Assembly (NCBI GenBank): GCA_020848835.1 | Contig: JADLHJ010000037.1 | Coordinates: 29,133 to 93,132, forward strand | DNA: 64,000 nt | DNA from: Candidatus Hydrogenedentota bacterium | Lineage (GTDB): Bacteria; Hydrogenedentota; Hydrogenedentia; Hydrogenedentales; SLHB01 | Reading direction: 5' to 3' | Shown here: in pieces, positions 1 through 8,903 of the stretch | Layout: each line of letters opens with the position of its first letter | How positions within the stretch are numbered: position 1 is the first letter of the stretch | Notes under the pieces: generated by a model | Database searches by the model: none | Told to the model about the DNA's origin: nothing | Seen by the model: the letters and a program-made list of their open reading frames with translations, nothing else | Made by a program: the position numbers and the translations under genes

Positions 1-671
1 ACCGGCACATCTTCCGGGATACCGAGCATCGAACGACTTTCCGATTTAGGTGGGACTTCTGCAAACGCGCGAATATTTGCGCCGCCAGGAATCACGAGAC
101 AGCGTTTGCGCTCGATGCCAAGCTTGATTCCGCGCTCCATCAGCGCATGGCTAATCGTTGTTAGGCCGTCGAGCTTGTTCCGGTACGCCTCCTCGAAGTG
201 GACTTCAATTGGCGCGAAGAGCCATTGATACCAAAGCGGACGGCGCTCCTTGATCAAGCCACCACGGCCCCACCAATCGATCCAATCGCTTACTATCGGG
301 ATTTGCTTTTTGCGGGCATATGCCAACGCGGGCAACACTACTGCGAGCCGCGTGTCTAGACAATGAATGATGTCGTACTGCTTGTTCTCTCGGAACAGCA
401 GCGCGCGACGCCGCCACGCGCAGATCGGATCCCAGCCCTGGCGCAACGCGCCGACCAGCATGTCGGGGCTTTCGATGATGCGGAAGCCGTTAACGTGTTC
501 GATGTGCGTGCGCCAACGCTCGGTATCGGCGTGGCACATGACGTCTACATCATGTCCGCGTGCAGCAAGTTCGTAGGCCCACGGAAACGCGCGGAAATTG
601 ATCTTGAAGCGTCGATGGTTCGACACCAGCAAGATGCGCAACGGGCGCTCTGTTGCGGTTTCCGCACTCAT
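1..671 (-). CDS. Glycosyltransferase family 4-like protein (3' end outside the window)
   Basis: This frame is absent from the ORF track because its stop lies beyond base 1. Reading minus from the ATG at 671 gives an uninterrupted ~223-residue frame starting [20 protein letters not shown]. The N-terminal part matches the GT-B fold donor/acceptor layout of GT4 enzymes: a beta strand 'RILLVSN', '[16 protein letters not shown]', '[18 protein letters not shown]', and '[11 protein letters not shown]' followed by 'CLVIPGGAN', the usual start of the second Rossmann domain. The ATG overlaps the stop of the epimerase upstream in transcription (ATGA), so the two are translationally coupled in the EPS operon. 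It most likely adds a sugar to the lipid-linked repeat unit at the inner membrane. Donor and linkage cannot be told from sequence. Confidence 0.85.
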   Translation of the reverse strand, partial: MSAETATERPLRILLVSNHRRFKINFRAFPWAYELAARGHDVDVMCHADTERWRTHIEHVNGFRIIESPDMLVGALRQGWDPICAWRRRALLFRENKQYDIIHCLDTRLAVVLPALAYARKKQIPIVSDWIDWWGRGGLIKERRPLWYQWLFAPIEVHFEEAYRNKLDGLTTISHALMERGIKLGIERKRCLVIPGGANIRAFAEVPPKSESRSMLGIPEDVP

Positions 672-1741
672 GCCGGCACGGTTTCCAGGCGCTCGACGTT
701 CGCGGCGTACACTTCCTGAAGGATGTGCGTCACGTCGTAGGTGATTTTCCATTCGGGGAAGTGCGACTCGAATTTCTGCAGACCGGAAATCCACCAGATG
801 TGATCGCCAACGCGGTTGTCATCAACGTAGACGGTGTCCATTGATTTGCCGCAGATCGATTCGCACTCCGCGATCGCTTCGTGCATCGAGCAATTGCTGT
901 AGCGGCCCCCGCCGATGTTGTAGACCTCGGCGACGCGCGGTTTTTTGTAGAACTGGTAGAAGGCCTGGATCAGGTCGTAGCTGTGGATGTTGTCGCGGAC
1001 CTGTTTGCCTTTGTACCCGAAGATGCGGTATTCGCGGCCCGTCACGCAGCATTTCATCAAGTATGCAAGGAAGCCGTGCAGCTCCGCGCCGGAATGGCCG
1101 GGGCCGGTCAGGCAGCCGCCGCGGAAGCAGGCCGTCTTCATTCCAAAATAGCGGCCATATTCTTGCACCATGATATCCGCCGCGACTTTCGACGCGCCGA
1201 ACACGGAGTGCGTGCACTGATCGACGGACATCGTCTCCTTGATGCCGCCTTCGTAGTCATGTCCTTCGGCGATTTCGAAGCGGGTTTCGAGTTCGCGCAA
1301 CGGCAGGAAATTGGGCGTATCGCCGTACACTTTGTTCGTGGAGGTGAAGATAAACACCGCTTCCGGACAATGTTGGCGCGTGCACTCAAGCATGTTTAGC
1401 GTGCCTTGCGCGTTCACGCCGAAATCGACAAGCGGCGCACGCGCGGCCCAATCGTGCGACGGTTGCGCGGCTGTGTGTATCACAAGTTTGATGTCCGAGC
1501 CATACTGCTTGAAGATAAGTTGCATGGCGGACATCTCGCGGATGTCGGCGCTGAAATGCGTGTAGCGTTGAAGTTGCTCGCTGAGCTTTTCCACCGCCCA
1601 CGCGGTCGAGGCCTCCGCGCCGAAGAATTCCTGGCGCATGTTGTTGTCCACACCGACAACGTGAAATCCCAGGCCGCCGAAAAAGCGTGCGGCTTCTGCT
1701 CCGATTAGTCCGCCTGAGCCGGTTACGATTACTACGTCCAC
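668..1741 (-). CDS. NAD-dependent epimerase/dehydratase (CDP-paratose 2-epimerase-like SDR)
   Basis: Extended short-chain dehydrogenase of ~357 residues. The Rossmann motif TGSGGLIG is at the N-terminus, '[11 protein letters not shown]' follows strand 2, and '[11 protein letters not shown]' and '[13 protein letters not shown]' mark the cofactor and active-site segments. The segment that usually carries YxxxK reads 'SVFGASK', so the catalytic tyrosine position appears to be Phe; I recall the same in close cyanobacterial relatives, but this is from memory. The track start is an ATG at 1756, but that ATG overlaps a GGGAGG ribosome site that fits a GTG at 1741 seven bases downstream, so I prefer 1741. 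It should modify a nucleotide sugar for the EPS repeat unit. It sits between two glycosyltransferase genes and overlaps the next one by an ATGA junction. Confidence 0.85.
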   Translation of the reverse strand: MDVVIVTGSGGLIGAEAARFFGGLGFHVVGVDNNMRQEFFGAEASTAWAVEKLSEQLQRYTHFSADIREMSAMQLIFKQYGSDIKLVIHTAAQPSHDWAARAPLVDFGVNAQGTLNMLECTRQHCPEAVFIFTSTNKVYGDTPNFLPLRELETRFEIAEGHDYEGGIKETMSVDQCTHSVFGASKVAADIMVQEYGRYFGMKTACFRGGCLTGPGHSGAELHGFLAYLMKCCVTGREYRIFGYKGKQVRDNIHSYDLIQAFYQFYKKPRVAEVYNIGGGRYSNCSMHEAIAECESICGKSMDTVYVDDNRVGDHIWWISGLQKFESHFPEWKITYDVTHILQEVYAANVERLETVPA

Positions 1742-1784
1742 TGATACACCTCCCACATGTTGGTACCCCGCAGAGATCGTGCGC

Positions 1785-2987
1785 TTACGCCGACTGCGCC
1801 AAATGCGCGGCCTGCGCTGTGGATGCGCGCGTCCGATCTCCTACTGCAAACGAATACACGTCTATGAGACGCTTGTAATACACGTCGCGCGCATATTCGC
1901 GAATCACTTTTTCACGGCCAGCAAAGCCCATCTTTTGCGCGGTGCTGGCATCGGACCATAGGATTTCAACCGCTTCCGCGAGTGCATCGGTGTTGTTGGC
2001 ATCGAACAGCAGGCCGGTTGAATCTTCCTCAACGATTTCGGGTAACGCCCCCATGCGCGACGCGATGACCGGCAGGCCATGCGCCATCGCTTCCGCTGCC
2101 ACGAGACCGAATGCCTCGTGCCACACGCTCGGCACAACGCACGCGCGCGCGTTCGCATAGAACTCGCTCAATCCACTGCGCGACAGCTGGCCAATAAAAG
2201 TCACATTCGGCGGCGCGTCTGCGCGCAGGGATTCAAACAGTGGGCCTTCGCCTGCAATTTGAAAGGGTACGCGCGGCAATAGCCGAGCAGCGTCGAGCAG
2301 CGTCTCCACGCCTTTTTCTTCGCTTAGCCGTCCCGCAAATGCGATGTAGGAACCGTTCGCGGGATCGCAAGGCTTCTCGGGTACGCCAACCGTATTGGGG
2401 ATGACCCGGATCTGTTCTTTGGGAATTCCGGTGCGAACCAATCGCCCCGCGACAAAGGCGCTTGGCGGCAAGAACACATTCACGTATTCGCGAATGAGTC
2501 CCCATGTGCGTACCGCGAAACTGCGAGCGGCCATCGCCGTGCTTTCGACCATATCGCCGCGGCAGTTTGTCAATGCGCACCAGTATTCGCGACCGCCTTC
2601 GCAGCGTGTGCAAGCCTTGCCGTTGCGCAGGAAAAGTCCCGTCGGACATGCGAGACGATAGTTAGGACAGCGCATTACCACGGGCACGCCGCGTTCACCG
2701 CAGGCTTCGAGCACTGATGGAGAAACGAGTGGATACAAATTGTGTACGTGTACCAAATCCGGACGTTCGGTGCGGATTAAATGCGCGACGTCGTCTTTTG
2801 CTGCACCGGAGTACACGCCGGTCATGAACGCGGCGAGTTTCGCGCGCAGTCCGATTACGTCATTCGAGCGGCGCTCAAAGGTATACACCTGATGCTTATG
2901 ATCGCGGAGCAGCGAACAAATCTGTTCGAACATCACGTCTTCGCCGCCGCGCATCCGGTAATGGTTATGTATTTGCAGAATCTTCAC
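1785..2987 (-). CDS. Glycosyltransferase family 4 with N-terminal Cys cluster
   Basis: A 400-residue GT-B glycosyltransferase. The N-terminal domain begins '[20 protein letters not shown]', the form typical of GT4 enzymes that act on lipid-linked EPS intermediates. Around residues 115-145 is a Cys-rich insert (CPTGLF...CTRC...CALTNCRGD) common in this subgroup. The C-terminal donor-binding domain has '[22 protein letters not shown]' and the E-x7-E style motif in '[20 protein letters not shown]'. The start is GTG at 2987; no ATG is available in frame nearby. It lies 43 bases upstream of the chosen epimerase start and 19 bases downstream of the next glycosyltransferase, within the EPS operon. 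Sugar specificity is not inferable. Confidence 0.9.
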   Translation of the reverse strand: MKILQIHNHYRMRGGEDVMFEQICSLLRDHKHQVYTFERRSNDVIGLRAKLAAFMTGVYSGAAKDDVAHLIRTERPDLVHVHNLYPLVSPSVLEACGERGVPVVMRCPNYRLACPTGLFLRNGKACTRCEGGREYWCALTNCRGDMVESTAMAARSFAVRTWGLIREYVNVFLPPSAFVAGRLVRTGIPKEQIRVIPNTVGVPEKPCDPANGSYIAFAGRLSEEKGVETLLDAARLLPRVPFQIAGEGPLFESLRADAPPNVTFIGQLSRSGLSEFYANARACVVPSVWHEAFGLVAAEAMAHGLPVIASRMGALPEIVEEDSTGLLFDANNTDALAEAVEILWSDASTAQKMGFAGREKVIREYARDVYYKRLIDVYSFAVGDRTRASTAQAAHLAQSA

Positions 2988-3006
2988 GGGTTTTGCATTC
3001 GCTCGT

Positions 3007-4209
3007 TTACGTACTTCTCAGTTGAAGGTAAACGCGATCTACGGCGTCAACGGCGGAATCGAAGGAGAACTCGTCATGCGCGATGTCGCGAATCCGGGAC
3101 TCGTCGTAATACGAATAGTTCGTGATCATGTAGTTCAGTGCACGGACCAGGTCTTCCGTGTTATCTGGCTCGATGATCTCTCCGGTGGTTCCGGGCCGAA
3201 CAAATTCGGCGAGGCTGCCAATATTCGATACCAGCACCGGGCGGCCGTAGGCGTAGGCCATGTATTTGATTCCGCTCTGGCTGCCTTCCAGATAAGGAAG
3301 CAGGACGATGTCGCAGGCTTTGAACAAGGTCTCAACATCGCCATCGGGAACGGATTCGAACTTTGCGTTAACGGTCAGTCTGTCCCTGCATTGCGCGATG
3401 ATGGCTTCCAGTTTCTCGCGATATGCCGGATCAGTGGCCTCGCCGCGAATAAGCACAGTCATCGGTTTCGCGAGCGGAGCGTCTGCCAGCGCTTCCAGTA
3501 GCGTATGCGTTCCCTTGTAGGGACGCTGGAAACCGAAGACGAGTCCGACACACGCGTCCTTCGCGATCCCCAACACTTCGCGCGCAGACTCTTTGGTAAT
3601 CTCGGGATTCGAAGTTGCGTGATAGGTTCCATGCGAGACGACGTGCACGCGTTCGGCGTCCACGCCGAATTCGCGCACGATGCGTTCCTTAATAGCGCTG
3701 CCATGGACGATGATCGCATCAACCATTGCGCGATAGATGATGAAATAAATGATGCGGTTAAACGCGGTGTCGCGGTCGTGGGGCAGTACGTTGTGGGCAG
3801 TGTAGATTACGCGTTTGCCGAGCAGGAAGAACGCCGAATACATCAGCAGACAGCGCAACAGCGGGCGGCCAATGCTGACATCGTACACGACGCCGGAGGG
3901 TGACGACGCCACGTGTGACAGCAGTCGTGCGTAATATTTTACGAGCTTGACAAGTTCGAGAACGCGGCTGCGTTCTTTTTTGTCGTTGCCACGCAAGTTG
4001 CAAAACGTCACACCGGTTTCGTACTGCGAAGCCATGTGCATATTGCCGCCGATAAGTTCGACCTCGCGGCCTTGGCGCGCGTACGCATTGGCAACCTCGC
4101 GCACGTAGTCGGGCTGAAACCCGCTGCCCAAAATGATGCGCACGTTCTCCACCGTGCGCGTCGAGTCTTGCGGCGTGGCGGCGACGATATTTTCGTAGCT
4201 GCCGCTCAT
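3007..4209 (-). CDS. Glycosyltransferase family 4
   Basis: A 400-residue GT-B enzyme. The N-terminal half has 'VRIILGSGFQPDYVREVANAYARQGREVELIGG' and 'KRVIYTAHNVLPHDRD'; the C-terminal GT4 domain shows 'LVFGFQRPYKGTHTLLEAL', 'ACDIVLLPYLEGSQSGIKYMAYAYGRPVLVSNIGSLAEFV' and 'GEIIEPDNTEDLVRAL'. The ATG overlaps the stop of the O-antigen ligase gene (ATGA), so it is translationally coupled. The protein is cytosolic or peripheral at the inner membrane and should extend the lipid-linked oligosaccharide. It differs enough from the neighbouring GT4 (no Cys cluster) to suggest a different donor or acceptor. Confidence 0.88.
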   Translation of the reverse strand: MSGSYENIVAATPQDSTRTVENVRIILGSGFQPDYVREVANAYARQGREVELIGGNMHMASQYETGVTFCNLRGNDKKERSRVLELVKLVKYYARLLSHVASSPSGVVYDVSIGRPLLRCLLMYSAFFLLGKRVIYTAHNVLPHDRDTAFNRIIYFIIYRAMVDAIIVHGSAIKERIVREFGVDAERVHVVSHGTYHATSNPEITKESAREVLGIAKDACVGLVFGFQRPYKGTHTLLEALADAPLAKPMTVLIRGEATDPAYREKLEAIIAQCRDRLTVNAKFESVPDGDVETLFKACDIVLLPYLEGSQSGIKYMAYAYGRPVLVSNIGSLAEFVRPGTTGEIIEPDNTEDLVRALNYMITNYSYYDESRIRDIAHDEFSFDSAVDAVDRVYLQLRST

Positions 4210-5576
4210 CGCAGGTCTCTGCGCACAGGCGCGAGCGCATACAATGCGGGGGCGCTGAAACGCCGCCGATCACGCACGCGGGCGCGTTCCTGCACCATCT
4301 CGGGCGCGGCGACAAATCCGAAATATGCGAGCGTGACGAACTGCACGAAGGTCTGCATCGTGGGTACGAGCAGGGTGGATTCCGAAAGTCCGCCAACTAC
4401 GCCAAGCAGCAACAAGCCGCCCAGGAATGCGAAGTGAGGGTCTTGCGTCGCCCGGAAATACTGAAACGCGCGGCCCATGCCGATGAACTGAACTACCGTG
4501 TAGGAAAGCATCCCGACCAATCCGAGACCGAGCAACACTTCCAGGAACACCGAATGACATTCCGCGATGGGCCAACCTTGTCGATCGGAAATTTCGCGGA
4601 TGTGTTCGAGTGTGAAGAAACTGCCGTAGCCGTAACCGAGGAAAGGCTTCGCTTCCGCGTATTCCAACAAGTTTTGCCACAAGGGAAGCCTCCCCGTGAG
4701 CGACATCGTGCCCGAGATATCTTGGTCCGTGCGGCCCATGAGCAATCCACGTTCGAGCGTAGGGGCGACAAGGTCGCTTTCGACCAAAAGCACGAAAAGC
4801 AACGCGGTGATCCCGAGCACGCTGACATAAAGAAAGCGGCGCGATTTGCCGTATACGAGGAATGCGTAGACCGCGAAGGTCACAAGGAACGCCAGCAGCG
4901 ATGTGCGCGACTTGGTCAGCATTAGAAATAGAAACGCGAACCCTGCGCACCCGACGTACATCGCCTTCCCGCGCTTCTCAAACTGCGCGGCCGTCATTGC
5001 TGCCAGCACAATCAGCGAACAGTTCACGCCCTGATTATTTGGATGCAGGGTGCCGGCGAAGCGATAGCGCTCAGCCGCGGGCGTAAAGGTGCTCAGGGCG
5101 ATCTCGGAGACCACACCGGAAAGCAGATAGACGAAGGAACTAAACAAAAGGAACAACATGATCTCGCGCGGCGTGAGGGTACACGCGATCGCAAGCGCGC
5201 CAGAACATAGCGTCGCGATAACCACGAGCCGGCGCGCGCTGAGCGCGCGATCATCCGCCCAAGTAACGCTGAGCAGCATCCAAATCAAGAAGAACAACAC
5301 AAGCGACGCCAGCGCGCCGTTCATCTGCAAGTTGTTGCGTTTGCCAAGCGCCAGCACCACGACACCAAACAAACCCGCGCCGAGGAAGCCGATCTGACGC
5401 TTCACATTTCCTTCCGACGCGTGTTTTTCCAAGGTATCACCGGAGGGGAGGTAGTCCGCTTGAATGGATGCAGACCGCAGCGGGTCGTGCAACGCGATAA
5501 AGAAACACGCCGTGAGCAAGATGAACGTGAGCCACGGGATGGGGCGCGGATTTGCAACGGTCGACAGCGCCGTCAT
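4206..5576 (-). CDS. O-antigen ligase/polymerase family membrane protein (Wzy-like)
   Basis: A multi-pass membrane protein with about ten to twelve hydrophobic segments. The large periplasmic loop near residues 300-345 carries 'TMSLTGRLPLWQNLLEYAEAKPFLGYGYGSFF', the conserved Wzy_C/WaaL-like pattern ('GR...W......PF.GYG') of O-antigen ligases and EPS polymerases. The track starts at 5639, but an ATG at 5576 overlaps the flippase stop (ATGA) and gives MTALSTVANPRPIPWLTF, in line with the other junctions of this operon; I use it. It probably polymerises repeat units on the periplasmic face after flipping. Ligase versus polymerase cannot be separated by sequence, but the EPS setting with Wza/Wzc-like partners favours polymerase. 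Confidence 0.85.
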   Translation of the reverse strand: MTALSTVANPRPIPWLTFILLTACFFIALHDPLRSASIQADYLPSGDTLEKHASEGNVKRQIGFLGAGLFGVVVLALGKRNNLQMNGALASLVLFFLIWMLLSVTWADDRALSARRLVVIATLCSGALAIACTLTPREIMLFLLFSSFVYLLSGVVSEIALSTFTPAAERYRFAGTLHPNNQGVNCSLIVLAAMTAAQFEKRGKAMYVGCAGFAFLFLMLTKSRTSLLAFLVTFAVYAFLVYGKSRRFLYVSVLGITALLFVLLVESDLVAPTLERGLLMGRTDQDISGTMSLTGRLPLWQNLLEYAEAKPFLGYGYGSFFTLEHIREISDRQGWPIAECHSVFLEVLLGLGLVGMLSYTVVQFIGMGRAFQYFRATQDPHFAFLGGLLLLGVVGGLSESTLLVPTMQTFVQFVTLAYFGFVAAPEMVQERARVRDRRRFSAPALYALAPVRRDLR

Positions 5577-6904
5577 GCGGGCACCAACCCTTCCATGTGA
5601 CGCGTGCAATACCAAAACGTCGCTACGCGCGCTGAGCATGCCGCGGCATTTGTGATCAATTGTCCCACTGCGGCGCCAATGGGTCCGTAGGCTTGTGCCA
5701 GCCAGACGCCGCAGAACAGCAGCATCGCAAACGCGACGACGTTTACTTTGAAGTCAACGTCTGCGCGGCGCAGCGCGAAGAGCCCGCGCGAGAACGCAAA
5801 TGAAAACGCGGCAGTGGCGAGGTTTAATGAAAGTAGCGCCGCAAGGTGGCCGCTGTTGGCATATTTCGACCCGTAGACCCAACCAACCAGCGTGTCGCCG
5901 ATCAGGAACATGGTCAGGCCAAAGAGCAGCAAACCGCCGCCGTAGACAATGCTGAGCCGGTAAACTTCGCGGCGTAGACGCGCCGTGCCTCCGTCCGCAT
6001 GTGCGTGCATGATGCGCGGACCCAGAACATTCTGGATACCGAAGACCACCGGATTGATCACTGCCACAATACCGAGAGCGGCGCCCCAGGCGGCCGTGGT
6101 TTCAGCGCCGTGAAATGCGGCGAGTATCCACGGATACATGTTGATACTGACGCACCACAATAACGCGCTGAAAAAGAGCCAGCGTGTCGAATGCCACTCC
6201 TGCGAGAAATCACGCATTGCGGTGCGGGGCTGCAATACCAGTTGCGACTTGTGCTGTTGATACCAGCCAAGCGCGCCCATCGCGCAGACCAAACCGATTA
6301 GTATGAATACTGTCGTCGCGTTAAGCAGATTGACGTAACCCAACGCGGCGATTCCACCCAACTGCCCTGTCGCCACGAACACATCCAATGCAAGCGCGGT
6401 AAGGCCTTTGAGCTGCGCGAATGCGACTTGGCGCGCAAAGTCGCGTAGCAACATGAACGAGATGGCTGCGCCGAACGCGACGAGCATGTGCGATAGGGCC
6501 ATCGAAAGTGCTGCCGCACCGAGCGCAATTCCAGCAACAATCGCGCAAATTGCAACCGGCGCAATCATCGCAAGTAACTGCAAAAGCGACGAACCCGTTA
6601 GCGATGGTATTTGTTCGCGCGATGCGCCCGGATAACGCACGATATAGGGCGTGCAAACCAAGGATGCCTGCAAAGTGAGCAAGATTGTGTACGCATTGAA
6701 TCCGAGCATGTAGAGGCCGAAGTCTTCCTTAAGACACATACGGCCCAACATCACACTCGTCGCGAAAGTGGAGCCGCTGGCGATCAACTGGTCCGCAAGC
6801 GTAAACGCACCGTTGCCAAACAAGCGCGACGACACCTTTGCGCGCAAGACGTCAATCATCCGCGCAGGCGGTGCTGACATCGCTATTTGGCCGGCTTTAC
6901 TCAT
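5573..6904 (-). CDS. Polysaccharide flippase (Wzx/MOP superfamily)
   Basis: A 443-residue membrane protein with about 12-14 predicted helices and the N-terminal signature of Wzx-like flippases ('LFGNGAFTLADQLIASGSTFATSVMLGRMCLKEDFGLYML'). It should translocate undecaprenyl-diphosphate-linked repeat units across the inner membrane. The start ATG at 6904 follows the sugar transferase stop after 9 bases, and its stop overlaps the polymerase ATG. Position between the initiating sugar transferase and the polymerase matches a Wzx/Wzy-dependent pathway. Confidence 0.88.
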   Translation of the reverse strand: MSKAGQIAMSAPPARMIDVLRAKVSSRLFGNGAFTLADQLIASGSTFATSVMLGRMCLKEDFGLYMLGFNAYTILLTLQASLVCTPYIVRYPGASREQIPSLTGSSLLQLLAMIAPVAICAIVAGIALGAAALSMALSHMLVAFGAAISFMLLRDFARQVAFAQLKGLTALALDVFVATGQLGGIAALGYVNLLNATTVFILIGLVCAMGALGWYQQHKSQLVLQPRTAMRDFSQEWHSTRWLFFSALLWCVSINMYPWILAAFHGAETTAAWGAALGIVAVINPVVFGIQNVLGPRIMHAHADGGTARLRREVYRLSIVYGGGLLLFGLTMFLIGDTLVGWVYGSKYANSGHLAALLSLNLATAAFSFAFSRGLFALRRADVDFKVNVVAFAMLLFCGVWLAQAYGPIGAAVGQLITNAAACSARVATFWYCTRHMEGLVPA

Positions 6905-6913
6905 TGCTCTGGA

Positions 6914-7627
6914 CTAGACTGCGCCCCGTTGCGCGAGTACGGCGGGGATGGTCTGCAATAACAACTTGAGATCGAGCCAGAGCGAATGCTTCTCGATGTA
7001 CTCGAGGTCGAGCCGCACCCAGCGATCGAAGTCTTTGTCGTGGCGGCAGGTGACTTGCCAGATGCAGGTCAAGCCAGGTTTCACATCCAGCCGCCGCCAA
7101 TGCCAATGGTCATAACTCTTTTCTTCGGTCTTGGGTAGCGGGCGGGGTCCGACAAGGCTCATGTCGCCTTTTAATACGTTGAAGAGCTGTGGTAACTCGT
7201 CGAGGCTTGTTTTGCGGATGAAGCGGCCGATCGCTGTGACGCGCGGATCGTTCGTCATTTTGAATGCGACGCCACTGCGCTCATTGAACTTCATCAACTC
7301 TGCCTTCCGCGCTTCGGCATCCACCGACATGCTCCGAAACTTATAAAGGTTGAACGGCTTGCCACCGAGCCCTCCGCGCTTTTGTGCAAACAGTATTGGG
7401 CCGCGCGACGTCACCTTGATGGCGATCGCTACCGCGAGCATCACCGGCGACGCGGCAAGCAGCACGGCAGATGCGCCGACCACGTCGAGAGCGCGTTTCC
7501 ATCTCGGAAACGGCTTTGCGAACAAGGTGTGGCTTGAATCCGGCACGATGCGGGCTTCGAAGCGAACCGCACGTGACGAACGATTCTCCTGAACCGCGAG
7601 ATTGTGTTGAAGTGCTGCGTTGCTCAT
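6914..7627 (-). CDS. Undecaprenyl-phosphate sugar transferase (initiating polyprenyl-P sugar phosphotransferase)
   Basis: A 237-residue short-form bacterial sugar transferase. One hydrophobic segment (about residues 46-70, 'VVGASAVLLAASPVMLAVAIAIKV') is followed by the family hallmark sequence: 'GPILFAQKRGG', 'LYKFRSM', 'RFIRKTSLDELPQLFNVLKGDMSLVGPRP'. The SLDELPQ Asp-Glu pair is the catalytic signature. It lacks the long N-terminal multi-pass domain of WbaP/WcaJ, so it is the compact form. It transfers sugar-1-phosphate to undecaprenyl phosphate, the first committed step of repeat-unit assembly. The gene ends 9 bases before the flippase start and begins 6 bases after the GGDEF-like gene. Confidence 0.93.
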   Translation of the reverse strand: MSNAALQHNLAVQENRSSRAVRFEARIVPDSSHTLFAKPFPRWKRALDVVGASAVLLAASPVMLAVAIAIKVTSRGPILFAQKRGGLGGKPFNLYKFRSMSVDAEARKAELMKFNERSGVAFKMTNDPRVTAIGRFIRKTSLDELPQLFNVLKGDMSLVGPRPLPKTEEKSYDHWHWRRLDVKPGLTCIWQVTCRHDKDFDRWVRLDLEYIEKHSLWLDLKLLLQTIPAVLAQRGAV

Positions 7628-7633
7628 GGTGGG

Positions 7634-8110
7634 TTATTCCTGTGGCTTTGCCGTCATCGCATCAATGCGATCGGCCGGATATTCGTACATGGCGCAGGAT
7701 AGGCTGGCATTGCCCGCTGCCGATCCCGACTCCTGATAGTTTTCGTAGAACAAGGCATCAATTTTTTGAACTAGACCGCGCGCACCGGCGACGGTCGTAT
7801 ACGGAAGGATCACGGCGATGCGTTCGCCCAGCCAGCCCTTCGTGTCGCATGCGCGCGTGCGTTGCATCAGCGCTACCGTCAATGCACGTTGCGCGCGCGC
7901 GCAGTCCACTTCGTTTTCCGCTTCTTCGATGGTGAACGCGATCATCGTAAAGATGAACCGCGAACGCTCCGTGCGTGCGCGCTCAATTACGAGTTGGCGT
8001 TCAAACGCCGCCGTAGAAAGCAGTTCGACCGGCGCAGGCGATTGGCTTTCCCGCGAGAAAAGCCTTAGAAGCGTTGGCCTGTTTTGTGCTTGAGTATTTA
8101 TGGCATGCAC
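7634..8110 (-). CDS. Degenerate GGDEF-like protein in the EPS operon
   Basis: A 158-residue protein. The central pattern 'AAFERQLVIERARTERSRFIFTMIAFTIEE' resembles the first strand of nucleotidyl-cyclase (GGDEF) folds, and 'GWLGERIAVILPYTTVAGARGLVQKIDALF' resembles the 'G.DEF...LP.......A...A..I' segment. There is no GGDEF active-site loop (the site reads GWLGERIAV), so diguanylate cyclase activity is unlikely. Small proteins of this kind are often found just before the initiating sugar transferase in EPS loci, where a regulatory role is possible. The start is GTG at 8110; the ribosome site is weak. The family call is moderate and the function is inference. Confidence 0.6.
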   Translation of the reverse strand: MHAINTQAQNRPTLLRLFSRESQSPAPVELLSTAAFERQLVIERARTERSRFIFTMIAFTIEEAENEVDCARAQRALTVALMQRTRACDTKGWLGERIAVILPYTTVAGARGLVQKIDALFYENYQESGSAAGNASLSCAMYEYPADRIDAMTAKPQE

Positions 8111-8168
8111 TCCATGCAGTTGTGACCGGGAGGAACAGCGCGGCCCACTGTTGCGGCGCGAAAGCCGC

Positions 8169-8903
8169 TTAGAGTTTTCGGTATATAAAATTGGGGATGA
8201 AGTGGCGCCGCTTGTTCAGCACTACGCCGATTACATTTCCGTTTTGAGCGGTCAGTTGATCGACCGCGTTGCGCACCACTTGCCAGCGCGACTCACCGGC
8301 ATTGACGATTAACACGGTACCGTCCACGACGGGAGACATCAGCACGGCGTCCATGCTTTCCGACATGGGCGGTGTATCAATAACAATCAGGTCGTACTGT
8401 TTGCGCATGCGCCGCAAGGTATTTCCAAACCGAGCGGACGATGCCAAAGCGGCCAGTGCGTCGCGCGTAAGATTGAGTTGACTCACGGCAATTGGCGGTT
8501 CATCGAGACGGTGCACGTATTCGGAGATCGGCGCGTTCTGAAATGTCGCCGCTTCCCAGCCGCGCGAAACGCCGTTCTGGAGCACGCGCGTCGAACATCC
8601 GGATTGCCAAGTACCCAGCAATAGCACGCGCCGGGCTAGATGCTTCGCCGCGAGACGCGCGAGTTCAAATGAATACGTAAAACCTTGATCGCCAGGCTCA
8701 AGCGCGGCAATGGACACAATCTTTCCGGGGCGGTTGCCGAGCGTCGCCTCGATACGCTGATGCAACGCGAGTATTTTCTCGGCAAAAGGTTTCGGTGTTT
8801 TCGCGAACGGCTGCGCGTGTACGACCGAAATCGCGGGGTTGCGATCCGGGGTGTCTTCGAACTCGATGCCGTTCAGTTCGAGTGCTTCGAATATCCGGCT
8901 CAT
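8169..8903 (-). CDS. BY-kinase/ParA-like EPS protein lacking a Walker A motif (XrtA tyrosine-autokinase-like)
   Basis: About 244 residues from the ATG at 8903, which overlaps the ATPase stop (ATGA). The track start at 9050 adds an implausible basic leader inside the upstream gene. The fold resembles cytosolic CpsD/Wzc kinase domains: 'MSRIFEALELNG' is the usual short N-terminus, 'ARRVLLLGTWQSG' corresponds to strand A', and 'KQYDLIVIDTPPMSESMDAVLMSPVVDGTVLIV' is a clear Walker B (DTPP) region. The segment where GxGKS/T should lie reads 'ALEPGDQGFTYSFELARLAA', with no GK[ST]. The C-terminus 'RRHFIPNFIYRKL' has one Tyr, not a cluster. It therefore looks like a non-catalytic partner of the chain-length protein, probably controlling EPS polymerisation without ATP hydrolysis. 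Confidence 0.75.
   Translation of the reverse strand: MSRIFEALELNGIEFEDTPDRNPAISVVHAQPFAKTPKPFAEKILALHQRIEATLGNRPGKIVSIAALEPGDQGFTYSFELARLAAKHLARRVLLLGTWQSGCSTRVLQNGVSRGWEAATFQNAPISEYVHRLDEPPIAVSQLNLTRDALAALASSARFGNTLRRMRKQYDLIVIDTPPMSESMDAVLMSPVVDGTVLIVNAGESRWQVVRNAVDQLTAQNGNVIGVVLNKRRHFIPNFIYRKL

Noticed and set aside
7634-8110. Active diguanylate cyclase
   Set aside because: No GGDEF/GGEEF loop or RxxD site; only the fold pattern remains.
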